A stretch of 64,000 nt of DNA. It comes from Yoonia sp. BS5-3. Lineage in GTDB: Bacteria; Pseudomonadota; Alphaproteobacteria; Rhodobacterales; Rhodobacteraceae. A program made the position numbers and the translations under genes. A model generated the notes under the pieces. That model had not been told where the DNA came from. It saw only the letters and a program-made list of their open reading frames with translations, and did no database searches. The stretch is from contig NZ_CP150951.2 in assembly GCF_038069655.2 (NCBI RefSeq), positions 3,064,001 through 3,128,000 on the forward strand, read 5' to 3'. Of this stretch, positions 22,839 through 34,665 are shown piece by piece. How positions within the stretch are numbered: position 1 is the stretch's first letter; each line of letters begins with the position of its first letter.

Positions 22839-23588
22839 CGACACCCGCGTTTGCCAATCGATACAGCGATGGGCCAGCGCCTCGGACGGGATGTTGTCGG
22901 TGACAAAATGGTCGACCTGCGCCAGTGAGGCGATTTTTACAGGTGCCTTGCGTGTGAATTTTGATGCATCGGCCACCAGAATTGTGGCCCTCGCTGCTTT
23001 GATCACTTGCTGGCTGACCCGCACCTCTTCGGGATCGAAATCCAAAAGATCGCCGCTTTGATCAATCGCAGATGCCCCGATCACGGCAAAATCGACTTTG
23101 AACCGGTCGATGGCCAGCGCTGCGAGATCGCCCACCAGTCCGCCATCCGTGCGCCGCAGGCTGCCCCCGGCAACGATCACGTCGCAGCTTTGATTACTGG
23201 CCAGGATATTGGCGACGTTCAGATTATTGGTCACAACCATCAGATTGCGATGGGCATGCAGGGCATGGGCAACGGCCTCGGTCGTGGTGCCGATATTCAG
23301 AAATAGCGAGGCATTGTCGGGGATCAGCTGTGCCGTGCGCCGGGCGATCCCGATTTTGACATCGCGGTTCAGGGCGCGCCGGTCGTCATAACCGATATTA
23401 CTGACGCCCGAGGGTAGCACCGCACCGCCATGCACGCGCTCAAGCAGGCCTGCCGCGCAAAGCTGCCGCAGATCGCGCCGAATGGTCTGGACTGCGACGC
23501 CAAGCTCGGTCGCAAGCGCCGTTGCGGCGACGCGTCCTTCGGTCTGGGCGCGGGTGCGAATGTGCTGGTGGCGGGTCTCGGTATCCAT
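22821..23588 (-). CDS. glpR: DeoR-family regulator of glycerol metabolism (GlpR-like)
   Basis: A 255-aa DeoR-family repressor: N-terminal HTH (VAATALATELGVAVQTIRRDLRQL, ERVHGGAVLPSGVSNI) and a sugar-phosphate-sensing domain with LFLNIGTTTEAVAHAL, VVTNNLNVANIL, VIVAGGSLRRTDGGLVG and DFAVIGASAID. These match GlpR, which responds to glycerol-3-phosphate. The start chosen is ATG at 23588, where the family N-terminus begins; the open frame reaches 23690. It is divergent from glpD-glpK, with tandem TTCGCTT repeats in the gap. Confidence 0.88.
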   Translation of the reverse strand: MDTETRHQHIRTRAQTEGRVAATALATELGVAVQTIRRDLRQLCAAGLLERVHGGAVLPSGVSNIGYDDRRALNRDVKIGIARRTAQLIPDNASLFLNIGTTTEAVAHALHAHRNLMVVTNNLNVANILASNQSCDVIVAGGSLRRTDGGLVGDLAALAIDRFKVDFAVIGASAIDQSGDLLDFDPEEVRVSQQVIKAARATILVADASKFTRKAPVKIASLAQVDHFVTDNIPSEALAHRCIDWQTRVSLIKTL

Positions 23589-23656
23589 GGGTTCGTTTTT
23601 GCTGATGAACGAACGCTTGGCAAGTGGAGCCCTCACAAAATTAGTAATTTTGTGTA

Positions 23657-23674
23657 TTCGCTTAGGGTTCGCTT
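23657..23674 (+). promoter_or_regulatory. Tandem TTCGCTT repeats, candidate GlpR operator
   Basis: TTCGCTT at 23657-23663 and again at 23668-23674, exactly 11 bp (one helical turn) apart, with a related TTCGTTT at 23592-23598. Tandem repeats of this kind are bound by DeoR/GlpR proteins. They lie in the gap between glpR and glpD. Confidence 0.5.
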
Positions 23675-23758
23675 GGCGGCGGGCGAACATTTGATGGCGC
23701 CAGGCTTGCGTCTGCCGGCATGGGGCTTATGACCAAAACCAACTTACTGGGGCACGCG

Positions 23759-25300
23759 ATGCAAACCGATTTTGACATCTTTATCATTGGCGGCGGCATC
23801 AATGGCTGCGGGATCGCGCGGGATGCGGCGGGACGGGGGCTGTCGGTGGGGCTGGCCGAGATGAACGATCTGGCCTGGGCGACCTCTTCTGGGTCGACGA
23901 AACTGTTCCATGGTGGTCTGCGTTATCTTGAATTCTTTGAGTTCGGACTGGTGCGCAAGGCGCTGATCGAACGCGAAGTTCTGCTGAAAAACATGCCGCA
24001 TATCAGCTGGCCCATGCGTTTTGTGCTGCCTTATCACCGTGATATGCGCTTTGAGAATGACACGCCCACATCGAAGCTGCTGTCAACGGTGATGCCTTGG
24101 ATGAAAGGACGCCGCCCGGCCTGGCTGATCCGGTTGGGGCTGTTCCTCTATGACACGCTTGGCGGACGGCAGATATTGCCGGGGACGACGACGGTGGATC
24201 TGGGTGCGGACCGGGCGGGCGCGCCGCTGAGGGCGAAGTTTCAGCGGGCTTACGAATATTCCGATTGCTGGGTCGAAGATGCGCGGCTGGTGGTCCTGAA
24301 CGCGCGCGATGCCGAAGAACGGGGCGCCAAGGTGATGACCCGGACCAAGGTGATCAGCGCTGCACGGGCAGGCGATCATTGGGAAATCATCACCGACACG
24401 GATGGGCAGAAGACCACGTATACTGCCCGCGCCCTTGTGAATGCAGGCGGGCCATGGGTCGAGAACATTGTGCGTTCCGTCGCCCGGCTGAACACATCAG
24501 AAGGCGTGCGTCTGGTCCGTGGCAGCCATATCGTGACCAAAAAGCTGTTTGATCACGACAAGGCCTATTTCTTTCAGGGCGAGGATGGGCGGATTATCTT
24601 TGCCATTCCGTATGAGACCGATTTCACGCTGATCGGCACCACGGATGCCGAACATGATGACCTGCACCAGGTCCCTTACGCGACCGATGCGGAACAGGAC
24701 TACCTCTGCGCCTTCGCCTCGCAATATTTCGAAAAACCGGTGACCCGCGATGATATCGTCTGGACCTATTCCGGCGTCCGCCCGCTTTATGATGACGGTG
24801 CGAAATCGGCAACGGCGGCGACCCGCGATTACGTATTGTCGTTGGACGACACCGGGGCGCCTTTGCTGAATATCTTTGGCGGCAAGATCACGACGTACCG
24901 CAAACTGGCCGAAAACGCGCTGAAAAAGCTGGAGCCGATGATCGGCGGGCAGGGGCCTTGGACCGACGCTGCACCGCTGCCCGGTGGGGATTTCGCGGTG
25001 GCCGACCGCGATAAACTGTTGGATGATCTGCAGGCGGCATACCCGTTCCTGACGGACGCTTGGGCGCTGCGTTTGATCCGGGCCTACGGGACCGAGGCCA
25101 AGCTGATCCTGGGCGATGCTCAAAGCGCCGCTGATCTGGGCCAGGATTTCGGTGCGACCCTGACCGCGGCTGAGGTGGCCTGGCTGCAAAGCAAGGAATA
25201 CGCCCAAACCGCCGAAGATATCGTCTGGCGGCGCAGCAAGCTGGGCCTGCGGATGAGCGCGGATGACATCGCAGCCCTTGACGCGTTCATGGCGGCTTGA
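23759..25300 (+). CDS. glpD: Aerobic glycerol-3-phosphate dehydrogenase
   Basis: A 513-aa FAD enzyme that oxidises sn-glycerol-3-phosphate to dihydroxyacetone phosphate and feeds electrons to quinone at the inner membrane. The FAD motif [17 protein letters not shown] starts near residue 11; others are [16 protein letters not shown] (family signature), [41 protein letters not shown] and [13 protein letters not shown]. The start at 23759 places the FAD motif normally; ATGs at 23720 and 23729 are alternatives with no better ribosome site. glpK follows 25 bp later. Confidence 0.95.
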   Translation: MQTDFDIFIIGGGINGCGIARDAAGRGLSVGLAEMNDLAWATSSGSTKLFHGGLRYLEFFEFGLVRKALIEREVLLKNMPHISWPMRFVLPYHRDMRFENDTPTSKLLSTVMPWMKGRRPAWLIRLGLFLYDTLGGRQILPGTTTVDLGADRAGAPLRAKFQRAYEYSDCWVEDARLVVLNARDAEERGAKVMTRTKVISAARAGDHWEIITDTDGQKTTYTARALVNAGGPWVENIVRSVARLNTSEGVRLVRGSHIVTKKLFDHDKAYFFQGEDGRIIFAIPYETDFTLIGTTDAEHDDLHQVPYATDAEQDYLCAFASQYFEKPVTRDDIVWTYSGVRPLYDDGAKSATAATRDYVLSLDDTGAPLLNIFGGKITTYRKLAENALKKLEPMIGGQGPWTDAAPLPGGDFAVADRDKLLDDLQAAYPFLTDAWALRLIRAYGTEAKLILGDAQSAADLGQDFGATLTAAEVAWLQSKEYAQTAEDIVWRRSKLGLRMSADDIAALDAFMAA

Positions 25301-25325
25301 AACAACACCGCAAACGGGGGATCAC

Positions 25326-26816
25326 ATGACATATATTCTGGCCATTGACCAGGGCACTACATCCAGCCGGGCCATCATTTTTGATGCGCAGATGCAGGTT
25401 GTCGCGAGCGCGCAGGAAGAATTTACCCAGCATTTTCCTAAATCAGGCTGGGTCGAACATGATCCGGCGGAAATCTGGTCGACGGTCGTCGCAACTTGCC
25501 GGGGGGCCATTGAAAAGGCGGGCATTTCAGCAGGCGACGTCGCGGGTATTGGCATCACCAATCAACGTGAAACCACGCTGATCTGGGACAAAAACACGGG
25601 CCAGCCGGTTCATAACGCAATCGTCTGGCAGGATCGGCGGACCGCCCCTTTTTGTGCAACGCTGCGGGAAGAAGGCTTTGAGCCTGAGATCACCAAGCGC
25701 ACCGGATTGCTGGCCGACCCCTATTTTTCAGGCACAAAGGTGCATCACATCCTGACCCATGTAGACGGCGCCAAGGCGCGCGCGGCGTCTGGCGATCTGC
25801 TTTTCGGGACGGTTGACAGCTATCTGATCTGGAAGCTGACGGGCGGCAAGGTCCACGCCACTGACGCCACCAACGCCGCCCGGACCATGCTTTACGACAT
25901 TCGCAAGGGGCAGTGGAGCCAGACCATTTGCGACCGCTTTGACATTCCTATGGCCATGCTGCCCGAGGTGCGCGATTGCGCGGCGGATTTCGGCACGACC
26001 GATGCAGATCTGCTGGGCGCGCCAATTCCCATTCTGGGCGTCGCGGGTGATCAACAGGCGGCGACCATCGGGCAAGCCTGTTTTGAACCCGGCATGTTGA
26101 AATCCACCTACGGAACCGGCTGCTTTGCGCTGCTCAACACAGGCGATACGCTGGTGGAAAGCAAAAAACGGCTGCTCGGCACAATCGCCTATCAGTTTGA
26201 CGGCAAGCCGACCTATGCGTTGGAAGGGTCGATCTTTATCGCAGGCGCGGTTGTGCAATGGCTGCGCGATGGGCTGAAAATCATCAGCGCTGCGCCTGAA
26301 ACGCAACCTTTGGCCGAAACAGCGGATGCGGGGCAAGAGCTTTATATGGTGCCCGCCTTTACAGGGCTGGGCGCGCCGTATTGGGACGCGGATGCGCGCG
26401 GCGCGATCTATGGCTTAACGCGCAATTCCGGCCCTGCGGAGTTCGCCCGGGCCGCCTTGGAAAGCGTCGGCTTTCAGACTCGCGATTTGCTGGAAGCGAT
26501 GAAAAGCGACTGGCAAACCTCGGATACGGATGGGGTTTTGCGGGTTGATGGCGGGATGAGCGCCTCTGACTGGTCCATGCAATTTCTCTCCGACATCATC
26601 GGCGCGCCGGTGGACCGGCCAAAGGTGCTCGAGACGACGGCGCTGGGGGCTGCTTGGCTGGCCGGGATGAAGGCAGGCGTTTACCCTGATCAAGCAGGAT
26701 TTGCCGCCGAATGGGCGCTGGATCGGCGGTTTGCGCCGCAAATGGACGCCGAAACGCGCAAAAGGCGCTATGCCGGATGGCAAGACGCGGTGCAGCGGAC
26801 GCTGACCGCGTCGTAA
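25326..26816 (+). CDS. glpK: Glycerol kinase
   Basis: A 496-aa FGGY kinase that makes glycerol-3-phosphate from glycerol and ATP, the substrate of GlpD. Marks: [102 protein letters not shown] and [20 protein letters not shown]. Start at 25326 follows GGGGGATC. It ends 2 bp before the end of a convergent hydrolase gene. Confidence 0.96.
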   Translation: MTYILAIDQGTTSSRAIIFDAQMQVVASAQEEFTQHFPKSGWVEHDPAEIWSTVVATCRGAIEKAGISAGDVAGIGITNQRETTLIWDKNTGQPVHNAIVWQDRRTAPFCATLREEGFEPEITKRTGLLADPYFSGTKVHHILTHVDGAKARAASGDLLFGTVDSYLIWKLTGGKVHATDATNAARTMLYDIRKGQWSQTICDRFDIPMAMLPEVRDCAADFGTTDADLLGAPIPILGVAGDQQAATIGQACFEPGMLKSTYGTGCFALLNTGDTLVESKKRLLGTIAYQFDGKPTYALEGSIFIAGAVVQWLRDGLKIISAAPETQPLAETADAGQELYMVPAFTGLGAPYWDADARGAIYGLTRNSGPAEFARAALESVGFQTRDLLEAMKSDWQTSDTDGVLRVDGGMSASDWSMQFLSDIIGAPVDRPKVLETTALGAAWLAGMKAGVYPDQAGFAAEWALDRRFAPQMDAETRKRRYAGWQDAVQRTLTAS

Positions 26817-26818
26817 CT

Positions 26819-27616
26819 TTATCGGTTGATGGTCTGCGTGATCAGATCATTGACCAATTCCGGCGTTTCGATGGAGGATGAATGACCTGATCCTTCGAAA
26901 ATCGTCAGGGTTGAACCCGCGATGGCCGCATGAATTGCCTCGGCCTCTTCGGGTTTGGTGGCGATATCTTCGGCGCCAACACCGACACCCACGGGCAGGG
27001 TGATCTGACCCAAAAGATCAAAACAGGCGGGCCGGTTGATCACCCCTGTTACGGCGCGTGTCACCCCGGTTTTGCTGGCGCCCGCGATCTCGTGCCACCA
27101 TTTATCCTTTTCGGCTTTGCGTGCAGGATCATTCAGGAAGGTCTGGCCAAAGAGGTTCTTCATCGCGCTGCTGGTGACAGCCCAAAGGCCAAAGATGCGG
27201 GCGATCAGGTTCGACAGCCAGTATTTGGGCTTGTTATTCTTCGGCTCTGCCCCGGCAGAAGTATCCAGCAAGGTCACGCTTTTCAGCAGCTCAGGGTGAC
27301 GGGCGGCGATGCGCATCGCGACGAAACCGCCCATGCTGAGCCCGACAAGATGGCAAGGTGGCAATTCCAGATGTTTGATCAGGGCAACGGCATCTTCGGC
27401 CAGCGTGTCCATATCGTAGCCATCTTTGGTAACGCCGCTTTGGCCCTGACCACGATGATCAAATGTGATGCAGCGATAATTGGGCGAAAAATGCGCCACC
27501 TGCGCGTCATACATCTTGCCGCTGAACAGCAACCCATGCGCGAAGACGATCACATCCCCATCCCCGCCGCTGTCAGTATAGTGAATATGTGCACCGTTTA
27601 GGTCAGCATAGGGCAT
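26819..27616 (-). CDS. Alpha/beta-fold hydrolase
   Basis: A 265-aa alpha/beta hydrolase. It shows VIVFAHGLLFSGKMYDAQV (oxyanion region), the nucleophile elbow GLSMGGFVA, and the catalytic His in FEGSGHSSSIETPE. An Asp in GVGAEDIATKP may complete the triad. The overall look is that of 3-oxoadipate enol-lactonase/carboxylesterase-like enzymes; the substrate is unknown. The ATG at 27616 follows AGGAAGGACCC. Its 5' neighbour on the same strand is a sulfotransferase 20 bp away, so they may be co-transcribed. Confidence 0.87.
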   Translation of the reverse strand: MPYADLNGAHIHYTDSGGDGDVIVFAHGLLFSGKMYDAQVAHFSPNYRCITFDHRGQGQSGVTKDGYDMDTLAEDAVALIKHLELPPCHLVGLSMGGFVAMRIAARHPELLKSVTLLDTSAGAEPKNNKPKYWLSNLIARIFGLWAVTSSAMKNLFGQTFLNDPARKAEKDKWWHEIAGASKTGVTRAVTGVINRPACFDLLGQITLPVGVGVGAEDIATKPEEAEAIHAAIAGSTLTIFEGSGHSSSIETPELVNDLITQTINR

Positions 27617-27636
27617 AATCGGGTCCTTCCTGGCAG

Positions 27637-28233
27637 TTATCGTCTGCCTAATTCCCATATTTCAAATTCGGCGGCGCGCTTTTGTCTCAACTTGGCGGCG
27701 ACCGCATCGGATAATTCCAAATCCATCTTGGGCGATACGTTCTTCTGCTTCAACGTAATTGTGACATCCAGCCGCTCTTCGAGATAAGCGATGACCTTGT
27801 CCCATTGTTCATATTGAAACAAATGCTCGGCCCCGACCTGACCGTCATTGATCCGCAAAAACTTGTTTTGTGAACCGACATTGGCAAAAGGGGCCGGGCT
27901 GCCTTTGCAATATTCCAGAACAAATTCATCAAAGCTGACATTGCGGGTGCTGTTTTCATGCCCAATTAGATCGTCACGCGTGCGGTATCTGTACCAACTA
28001 CCCAGCCAATCAATGGGATTGCGGACCACGGCCATCAGCTCGGGTGTTTGCCCGCCCGCTTGTACAAAAAACGGCCGCAGGAATCGCTTGTAGCGATAAC
28101 AGGGCGCGTGTTTGAGATGTGGCGGATCACGCAGCACCATGGATGATCGCGGCGCCAATGCGCCTTCGAGCGCCGTTGATCCGGTCTTGGGTACTGCAAG
28201 CAGAACCAGATTTTCTTTCCAGAAAACAAGCAT
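27637..28233 (-). CDS. Sulfotransferase-family protein
   Basis: A 198-aa protein with a PAPS-binding P-loop-like motif at the N-terminus, LLAVPKTGSTALEGAL (15-22), and the 3'-phosphate region AVVRNPIDWLGSWYRYR (about 68-84). It is shorter than typical sulfotransferases (250-300 aa) but fits the compact 'sulfotransferase family 2/nodulation-type' proteins found in roseobacters. The substrate may be a surface glycan or lipid; nothing shows which. Cytoplasmic. No signal sequence. Confidence 0.75.
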   Translation of the reverse strand: MLVFWKENLVLLAVPKTGSTALEGALAPRSSMVLRDPPHLKHAPCYRYKRFLRPFFVQAGGQTPELMAVVRNPIDWLGSWYRYRTRDDLIGHENSTRNVSFDEFVLEYCKGSPAPFANVGSQNKFLRINDGQVGAEHLFQYEQWDKVIAYLEERLDVTITLKQKNVSPKMDLELSDAVAAKLRQKRAAEFEIWELGRR

Positions 28234-28352
28234 TTGCTATGTATCCTTCGCGCACTCTTTATCCGTACACCAAACTTTAACCAGTATTGGCCAAAGGTGA
28301 ACAACGAAAATTTATGTTGCAATGTTCCTGTTTTGATCTCATTAACGAATGA

Positions 28353-28367
28353 GAACGCAACAAGAAC
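28353..28367. promoter_or_regulatory. LexA (SOS) box upstream of recA
   Basis: GAAC-GCAACAA-GAAC, the exact alphaproteobacterial LexA consensus GAAC-N7-GAAC, 49 bp before the recA start. A weaker GTTC-N7-GATC lies at 28324-28338. Confidence 0.88.
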
Positions 28368-28416
28368 AAAGCAGTGATTGCCGCCTCGTCGGGCGCGTGA
28401 AATAAGGACAGGACAT

Positions 28417-29487
28417 ATGGCAACGGCAGATCTCCTACAAATGACTGATAAGAAAACCGCGGAAAAAGAAAAAGCGCTGGAAAGCGCGCTGGCCCAGATC
28501 GAACGGCAGTTTGGTAAGGGCTCGATCATGAAACTAGGGCAAAATAACCCCAATGCGGATATCGAGTCGACCTCGACCGGGTCGCTGGGCCTTGATATCG
28601 CCCTCGGCATTGGTGGTCTGCCCAAGGGCCGCATTATTGAGATTTACGGACCAGAATCGTCTGGGAAAACCACGCTGACCCTGCATGCGATTGCAGAGGA
28701 ACAGAAAAAGGGCGGTGTTTGCGCCTTTGTCGATGCCGAACATGCGCTGGACCCCACTTATGCGAAGAAACTGGGTGTTGATCTGGACGAGTTGCTGATT
28801 TCGCAGCCCGACACGGGCGAACAGGCGCTTGAGATTGTGGACACGCTGGTGCGCTCTGGCGCCGTCACCATGGTCATCGTTGATTCTGTGGCCGCATTGA
28901 CGCCAAAGTCTGAGCTGGAAGGCGATATGGGCGACAGCAGCGTCGGTGTGCATGCCCGGCTGATGTCCCAAGCCATGCGCAAATTGACCGGTTCGATCAA
29001 TCGCTCGGGCTGTATGGTGATTTTCATCAACCAAATCCGGATGAAAATTGGCGTCATGTTCGGCTCGCCCGAAACGACGACCGGCGGGAATGCATTGAAA
29101 TTCTATGCGTCCGTGCGTTTGGACATCCGTCGGATTGGTGCCCTGAAGGACCGCGATGAAGTCGTCGGTAATGCCACCCGCGTCAAGGTTGTGAAAAACA
29201 AGGTGGCCCCGCCATTCAAACAGGTCGAATTTGACATTATGTATGGCGAAGGTATTTCCAAGATGGGCGAGCTCCTTGATCTGGGGGTCAAAGCTGGCGT
29301 TGTTGAAAAATCCGGTGCGTGGTTCAGCTACGGTGATGAGCGGATCGGGCAGGGGCGTGAAAACTCCAAGCTGTTCTTGAAAGAGAACACATCTATTGCC
29401 CTGGAAATTGAGGATAAAATCCGCGCCGCGCATGGGTTGGATTTTGATTTGCCCGAAGGCAGCAGCGACGATTTGGTTGAATCCTAA
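28417..29487 (+). CDS. recA: Recombinase RecA
   Basis: A 356-aa RecA: homologous strand exchange and LexA cleavage. Walker [10 protein letters not shown] (78-86), [29 protein letters not shown] (Walker B and loop L1), [18 protein letters not shown] and [25 protein letters not shown] (loop L2). Start at ATG 28417; an upstream start at 28378 lacks family homology. A LexA box precedes it and a terminator follows, so it is a single SOS-controlled gene. Confidence 0.97.
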   Translation: MATADLLQMTDKKTAEKEKALESALAQIERQFGKGSIMKLGQNNPNADIESTSTGSLGLDIALGIGGLPKGRIIEIYGPESSGKTTLTLHAIAEEQKKGGVCAFVDAEHALDPTYAKKLGVDLDELLISQPDTGEQALEIVDTLVRSGAVTMVIVDSVAALTPKSELEGDMGDSSVGVHARLMSQAMRKLTGSINRSGCMVIFINQIRMKIGVMFGSPETTTGGNALKFYASVRLDIRRIGALKDRDEVVGNATRVKVVKNKVAPPFKQVEFDIMYGEGISKMGELLDLGVKAGVVEKSGAWFSYGDERIGQGRENSKLFLKENTSIALEIEDKIRAAHGLDFDLPEGSSDDLVES

Positions 29488-29511
29488 ACCCTACGGCAAG
29501 TTTTACAAAAC

Positions 29512-29541
29512 AAAGGGCATCGCTGCGGCGGTGCCCTTTTT
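29512..29541 (+). terminator. Rho-independent terminator after recA
   Basis: AAAGGGCA (29512-29519), spacer containing CGCTGCGGCG, TGCCCTTTTT (29532-29541). Confidence 0.85.
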
Positions 29542-29616
29542 GCATGATACTGTGGACAGTACAGGGGCACGGGGCTATTTCTCGCTTTCAATGTAACGCA
29601 TCTTTGGAATTGCACC

Positions 29617-32265
29617 ATGTCCAGCCTCGCTGATATCCGATCGACCTTTCTGTCCTACTTTGAAAAGCAGGGTCACGCGGTCGTGGCCTCCAGCCCGCTG
29701 GTGCCGCGCAAAGACCCGACCATGATGTTCACCAATTCGGGGATGGTGCAGTTCAAGAACCGGTTTACCGGTGTGGAAAGCGGCGACTACCAGCGCGCGA
29801 CTTCGGCACAGAAATGCGTGCGCGCTGGGGGCAAGCACAACGATCTGGATAACGTGGGCTACACCGCCCGTCACCATACTTTTTTTGAGATGATGGGAAA
29901 CTTCAGCTTTGGCGATTACTTCAAAAAAGAAGCAATCCCTTTTGCCTGGGAGCTGGTGACGAAAGAGTTCGGCATCGACAAATCCCGTTTGCTGACAACG
30001 GTTTACCACACCGATGATGAAGCATTTGAGATTTGGAAATCCGTCGGGGTGCCCGAAGACAGGATCATTCGCATCGACACCGATGACAATTTCTGGCGGA
30101 TGGGTCCAACGGGACCTTGTGGGCCGTGCACCGAGATTTTCTATGATCATGGCGATCACATCTGGGGCGGCCCCCCAGGCTCGCCCGAGGAAGATGGCGA
30201 CCGGTTCATTGAGATCTGGAACGTCGTTTTCATGCAAAACGAACAGTATGCGGACGGGCGGTTGGAACCGCTTGAGATGCAGTCGATCGACACCGGTATG
30301 GGGCTGGAACGCATCGCCGCGCTTTTGCAAGGCAGCCACGACAATTACAACACTGACTTGTTTCAGGCACTAATGACGGCCTCGGGGCATGCCACCTCGA
30401 CCGATCCGTTTGGCGACCAGAATGTGCATCACCGGGTGATCGCGGATCACCTGCGCTCGACCTCTTTCCTGATCGCCGAAGGTGTGCTGCCGTCAAACGA
30501 AGGGCGCGGCTATGTGCTGCGTCGGATCATGCGGCGGGCGATGCGCCATGCCCATTTGCTAGGTGCGAAAGACCCTGTGATGCATCAGCTGGTGCCAGCC
30601 TTGGTACAGCAGATGGGGGCCGCCTATCCGGAGCTTGGGCTGGGTCAACGGCTGATCGAAGAAACGCTGTTGAACGAGGAAGTGCGGTTCAAGCAAACGC
30701 TCGACCGGGGCTTGAAGCTGTTAGATGACGAATTGGCGGGGCTGGCCGAGGATGCAGCGCTGCCGGGCGAGGCGGCGTTTAAGCTCTATGATACCTATGG
30801 CTTCCCGCTTGATCTGACCCAGGATGCGCTGCGCGAAAAGGGCCGCACAGTCGATACCGACGGGTTCGACACCGCCATGGCCGCGCAAAAGGCTAAGGCG
30901 CGTGCGGCATGGTCTGGCATGGGCGAGGCCGCAGATAGTGCGATTTGGTTCGACATTGCCGACGCGTCGGGCAGCACCGACTTTCTGGGCTACGACACGC
31001 TGACCGCCGAGGGCGAAATTGTTGCTATCGTCACGGATGGCGCAACCGCCGACAAGGGTACGGGCGAAGTGCAGATCGTGCTGAACCAAACCCCATTCTA
31101 CGCCGAGGCCGGTGGTCAGGTTGGTGATGCGGGTACGCTGAAAGCCGAAACCGGCACGGCCAAAGTGACCGATACCAAAAAGGTTGCCGGACTTTATGTG
31201 CATTTTGCGACGGTGACCGAAGGGACCTTGCAAAAGGGGCAGGGGGCTGAACTGTCGGTGGATGCCGCACGCCGCGCCGATATTCAGGCCAATCATTCGG
31301 CGACGCATTTGCTGAATGAGGCCCTGCGCGACGTTTTGGGTGATCATATCGCGCAGCGCGGGTCGCTTAATGCGCCGGACCGGCTGCGGTTTGATTTCAG
31401 CCATACGAAGGCGCTGACGTCTGACGAATTGGCGCAGGTCGAACGGGATGTGAACGCGGTGATCAGGCAGAACAGCCCGGTCGAAACCCGGATCATGACG
31501 CCAGATGACGCGCGTGCACTTGGGGCGCAGGCGCTCTTTGGAGAGAAATACGGCGACGAGGTCCGCGTTGTGTCCATGGGCCGTCAAGCTGGGTCTGGCA
31601 AGGGCACGGCGGGCGATACTTATTCGCTTGAGCTTTGCGGCGGCACCCATGTCAAACAGCTGGGCGAGATCGGCACCTTCGTGACGCTTAGCGACAGTGC
31701 TTCCAGTGCGGGCGTGCGCCGGATTGAGGCGTTGACGGGCCAAGCGGCCCTTGACCATCTGCGCCTGCAGGACGCGCGGTTGGGGCAAGCGGCTGCGGCC
31801 TTAAAAGCCCCGGTGACCGAGGTCGCCGACCGGGTCAAAGCATTGCTGGACGAACGCAAGGCGCTAAGCAACGAAGTCGCTCAGCTGCGGCGCGAATTAG
31901 CCATGGGCGGCGGTGGTGATGATGCCACCCAAGTCGAGATCAATGGCGTCTGCTTCATGGGGCAGGTCATGACCGGCGTATCGGGCAAAGACCTGCCGTC
32001 ACTGGTGGATCAATTCAAGGAAAAGGTCGGCTCTGGCGTCGTGCTTTTGATCGCGGATACGGGCGGCAAAGCTGCCGTGGCCGCAGGCGTGACAAGCGAC
32101 CTGACGGACCGGATCTCGGCGGTGGATATCTTGCGCGCGGCAACCCCGGAACTGGGCGGGAAAGGCGGCGGCGGACGCCCGGATATGGCCCAAGGCGGCG
32201 GCGCCTCGGCCCAGAATGCAGATGCGGCGATTGCGGCCGCAAAACAGGTATTGGAGACCCTATGA
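29617..32265 (+). CDS. alaS: Alanyl-tRNA synthetase
   Basis: An 882-aa class II synthetase of full length. It has the catalytic core ([49 protein letters not shown] [41 protein letters not shown]). The editing domain carries [17 protein letters not shown] and [13 protein letters not shown] (zinc-type site), and the C-Ala region ends with [15 protein letters not shown]. Position between recA and a DUF1330 gene that overlaps its stop. Confidence 0.97.
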   Translation: MSSLADIRSTFLSYFEKQGHAVVASSPLVPRKDPTMMFTNSGMVQFKNRFTGVESGDYQRATSAQKCVRAGGKHNDLDNVGYTARHHTFFEMMGNFSFGDYFKKEAIPFAWELVTKEFGIDKSRLLTTVYHTDDEAFEIWKSVGVPEDRIIRIDTDDNFWRMGPTGPCGPCTEIFYDHGDHIWGGPPGSPEEDGDRFIEIWNVVFMQNEQYADGRLEPLEMQSIDTGMGLERIAALLQGSHDNYNTDLFQALMTASGHATSTDPFGDQNVHHRVIADHLRSTSFLIAEGVLPSNEGRGYVLRRIMRRAMRHAHLLGAKDPVMHQLVPALVQQMGAAYPELGLGQRLIEETLLNEEVRFKQTLDRGLKLLDDELAGLAEDAALPGEAAFKLYDTYGFPLDLTQDALREKGRTVDTDGFDTAMAAQKAKARAAWSGMGEAADSAIWFDIADASGSTDFLGYDTLTAEGEIVAIVTDGATADKGTGEVQIVLNQTPFYAEAGGQVGDAGTLKAETGTAKVTDTKKVAGLYVHFATVTEGTLQKGQGAELSVDAARRADIQANHSATHLLNEALRDVLGDHIAQRGSLNAPDRLRFDFSHTKALTSDELAQVERDVNAVIRQNSPVETRIMTPDDARALGAQALFGEKYGDEVRVVSMGRQAGSGKGTAGDTYSLELCGGTHVKQLGEIGTFVTLSDSASSAGVRRIEALTGQAALDHLRLQDARLGQAAAALKAPVTEVADRVKALLDERKALSNEVAQLRRELAMGGGGDDATQVEINGVCFMGQVMTGVSGKDLPSLVDQFKEKVGSGVVLLIADTGGKAAVAAGVTSDLTDRISAVDILRAATPELGGKGGGGRPDMAQGGGASAQNADAAIAAAKQVLETL

Positions 32266-32549
32266 CAGCCCTATGGATAGCCCATGTGACCGTGACCGAC
32301 GAAGTCGCCTACGGTGAATATGCAAAGCGCGCGACAGTCGCTATTGCGGAGCACCAAGGCGTCTTCTTGGCGCGCGGCGGGGCCTATGAACAGCTGGAAG
32401 GACCTGACCGGCCGCGCAATGTGGTGGCACGGTTCCCCAGCTTGCAGGCGGCCCATGATTGCTATTACTCGGAGGCCTATCAAGAGGCGCTTGGCTTTGC
32501 CAAAGGTGCGTCGCAACGCGAATTGTCGATCGTCGAAGAAATTCAGTAG
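32262..32549 (+). CDS. DUF1330 small protein
   Basis: A 95-aa ferredoxin-like dimeric alpha/beta-barrel protein of the DUF1330 family: [47 protein letters not shown] and [15 protein letters not shown]. It overlaps the alaS stop by 4 bp (ATGA), so it is co-translated. No activity known. Confidence 0.86.
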   Translation: MTALWIAHVTVTDEVAYGEYAKRATVAIAEHQGVFLARGGAYEQLEGPDRPRNVVARFPSLQAAHDCYYSEAYQEALGFAKGASQRELSIVEEIQ

Positions 32550-32559
32550 AGACAGCGGA

Positions 32560-32606
32560 CCCAGACTTTTTGAAAAAGTCTGGGCCAAAATTTTAGTAAA
32601 ATTTTG
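32560..32606. terminator. Double hairpin between convergent alaS-DUF1330 and typA
   Basis: Hairpin 1: CCCAGACTTTT and AAAAGTCTGGG around TGA (32560-32584), a perfect stem. Hairpin 2 follows directly: CAAAATTTTA-G-TAAAATTTTG (32586-32606), also perfect. Together they end just before the typA stop at 32612. They probably form a bidirectional terminator, and the two-hairpin design is unusual. Confidence 0.7.
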
Positions 32607-32611
32607 TCGGC

Positions 32612-34429
32612 TCACCCTGCGCGGGATTGCCGTTTCCGTTCATGCGGATCCAGATAGCGCTTGCGCAGCCGGATTGCGTTTGGTGTAACTTCCACCAGCT
32701 CATCATCATCAATATAGGCAATCGCCTGTTCCAATGACATGATGGTTGGCGGGGTCAGACGCACGGCTTCATCTGTCCCAGAGGCACGCACGTTGGTCAG
32801 CTTTTTGCCTTTCAGCGGGTTCACTTCCAGATCATTCTCACGGCTGTGTTCGCCGATGATCATACCGGTATAGACAGCTTCCTGCGCACCGATAAACATC
32901 TTGCCGCGATCTTCCAGGTTCCACAGGGCGAAGGCGACTGAGGTACCGTTTTCCATGGAAATCAGAACACCCTGTCTGCGGCCTTCGATCTTGCCTTTAT
33001 AGGGGGTGGTGCCGTGAAACAGGCGGTTCAACACGCCAGAGCCACGGGTGTCCGTTAAGAACTCGCCGTGGTAGCCGATCAGGCCCCGTGACGGGACGCG
33101 GGCGATGATGCGGGTTTTGCCCGCACCGGCGGGTTTCATTTCAGTCAACTCGCCCTTGCGCGGGCCGGTCAGCTTTTCGACCACAACGCCCGTGTATTCG
33201 TCATCCACATCGATGGTGACTTCCTCGACGGGTTCATGGCGGACACCATCGATTTCGGTGAAAATCACCTGCGGGCGCGAGATCGACAGCTCAAACCCTT
33301 CACGGCGCATGTTTTCGATCAAAACGCCCATCTGCAATTCGCCACGACCTGACACCTCAAAGGCGTCGCCGCCGGGGGTATCTTCGATCTTGATGGCTAC
33401 GTTGACTTCGGCCTCTTTCATCAACCGGTCACGGATGACGCGGGATTGCACCTTTTTGCCGTCCTTGCCAGCCAGCGGGCTGTCATTGATGCCAAAGGTC
33501 ACGGTGATGGTGGGCGGATCAATTGGTTGGGCCGGGATCGGCTCTTCGATAGACGGATCACAAAGCGTGTCGGCCACGGTTGCTTTGGTCATACCGGCGA
33601 CGGTGACGATATCGCCCGCCTCGGCCACATCGATGGGTTGTTGCTGCAAACCGCGGAAGGCCAAAATCTTTGACACCCGGAACTGTTCGATCTTCTCGCC
33701 TGTGCGTGACATGGCCTTGATCGTGTCGCCTGCCTTCAATGTGCCAGCCTCAACCCGACCGGTCAGAATGCGGCCGATAAACGGATCGGCAGACAGGGTG
33801 GTGGCGAGCATCTGAAACGGCTCATCCTTGCGTTCAATCTGTTTGGGGGTGGGGACGTGATCAATGATCAGATCAAACAACGCATCTAGGTTTTCGCGGG
33901 GGCCGTCCAGTTCGTGATCGCACCAGCCAGACCGGCCTGAGGCAAACATCGTCGGGAAATCAAGCTGATCATCATTGGCCTCAAGGGCGGCAAACAGATC
34001 AAAACAATCGTCAACGGCGCGGTCCGGCTCACCATCTGGCTTGTCGACCTTGTTCACCACGACAATTGGGCGCAGGCCCAAGGCTAGGGCTTTAGAAGTC
34101 ACAAATTTCGTCTGCGGCATGGGGCCTTCGGCGGCATCCACCAGCAAAACGACACCGTCGACCATGGACAAGATCCGCTCAACCTCGCCGCCGAAATCGG
34201 CGTGGCCGGGGGTATCAACGATGTTGATCCGGCTGCCTTTCCATTCGACCGATGTACATTTGGCTAGAATCGTAATGCCGCGTTCGCGTTCGATGTCATT
34301 GCTGTCCATCGCGCGTTCTTGCGTGGCCTCATTTTCACGGTAGACACCGGATTGTTTGAGAAGTTCGTCAACAAGTGTCGTCTTGCCGTGGTCAACGTGC
34401 GCGATGATCGCGATATTGCGGATATCCAT
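32612..34429 (-). CDS. typA: Ribosome-associated GTPase TypA/BipA
   Basis: A 605-aa translational GTPase. G1 [16 protein letters not shown]2 with RERGITI, G3 [13 protein letters not shown]4 NKVDKPD, then EF-G-like domains III and V and the C-terminal BipA domain ([55 protein letters not shown]). The ATG at 34429 begins the family N-terminus ([14 protein letters not shown]); the frame is open 18 codons upstream but not conserved. Acts on ribosomes under stress and cold. Confidence 0.96.
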   Translation of the reverse strand: MDIRNIAIIAHVDHGKTTLVDELLKQSGVYRENEATQERAMDSNDIERERGITILAKCTSVEWKGSRINIVDTPGHADFGGEVERILSMVDGVVLLVDAAEGPMPQTKFVTSKALALGLRPIVVVNKVDKPDGEPDRAVDDCFDLFAALEANDDQLDFPTMFASGRSGWCDHELDGPRENLDALFDLIIDHVPTPKQIERKDEPFQMLATTLSADPFIGRILTGRVEAGTLKAGDTIKAMSRTGEKIEQFRVSKILAFRGLQQQPIDVAEAGDIVTVAGMTKATVADTLCDPSIEEPIPAQPIDPPTITVTFGINDSPLAGKDGKKVQSRVIRDRLMKEAEVNVAIKIEDTPGGDAFEVSGRGELQMGVLIENMRREGFELSISRPQVIFTEIDGVRHEPVEEVTIDVDDEYTGVVVEKLTGPRKGELTEMKPAGAGKTRIIARVPSRGLIGYHGEFLTDTRGSGVLNRLFHGTTPYKGKIEGRRQGVLISMENGTSVAFALWNLEDRGKMFIGAQEAVYTGMIIGEHSRENDLEVNPLKGKKLTNVRASGTDEAVRLTPPTIMSLEQAIAYIDDDELVEVTPNAIRLRKRYLDPHERKRQSRAG

Positions 34430-34665
34430 TACGGTTTTGCCTTTTGGGTAAGTTGCCGCGCGGATACCGTGCAATTGCAGCAAATACTAGCCCTTATTAT
34501 GATCGTTTTGGCCCCAAAACCGGGGGGCCTAGCGCCGCTTTTGATGCACGATGCGCAGGAAAGTTCCGATTAAGCACCTTCCTGAACGATGTTGCCTATT
34601 TTTAGCCGCATAAAGTGATTAACAATGGATCGAAGCAAAGACAGCCGCTGTACAGGAATATCTTG

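Noticed and set aside
30721..31788. 355-codon open frame antisense to alaS
   Set aside because: Shadow of alaS codon bias; no motifs, no ribosome site, and alaS is certain.
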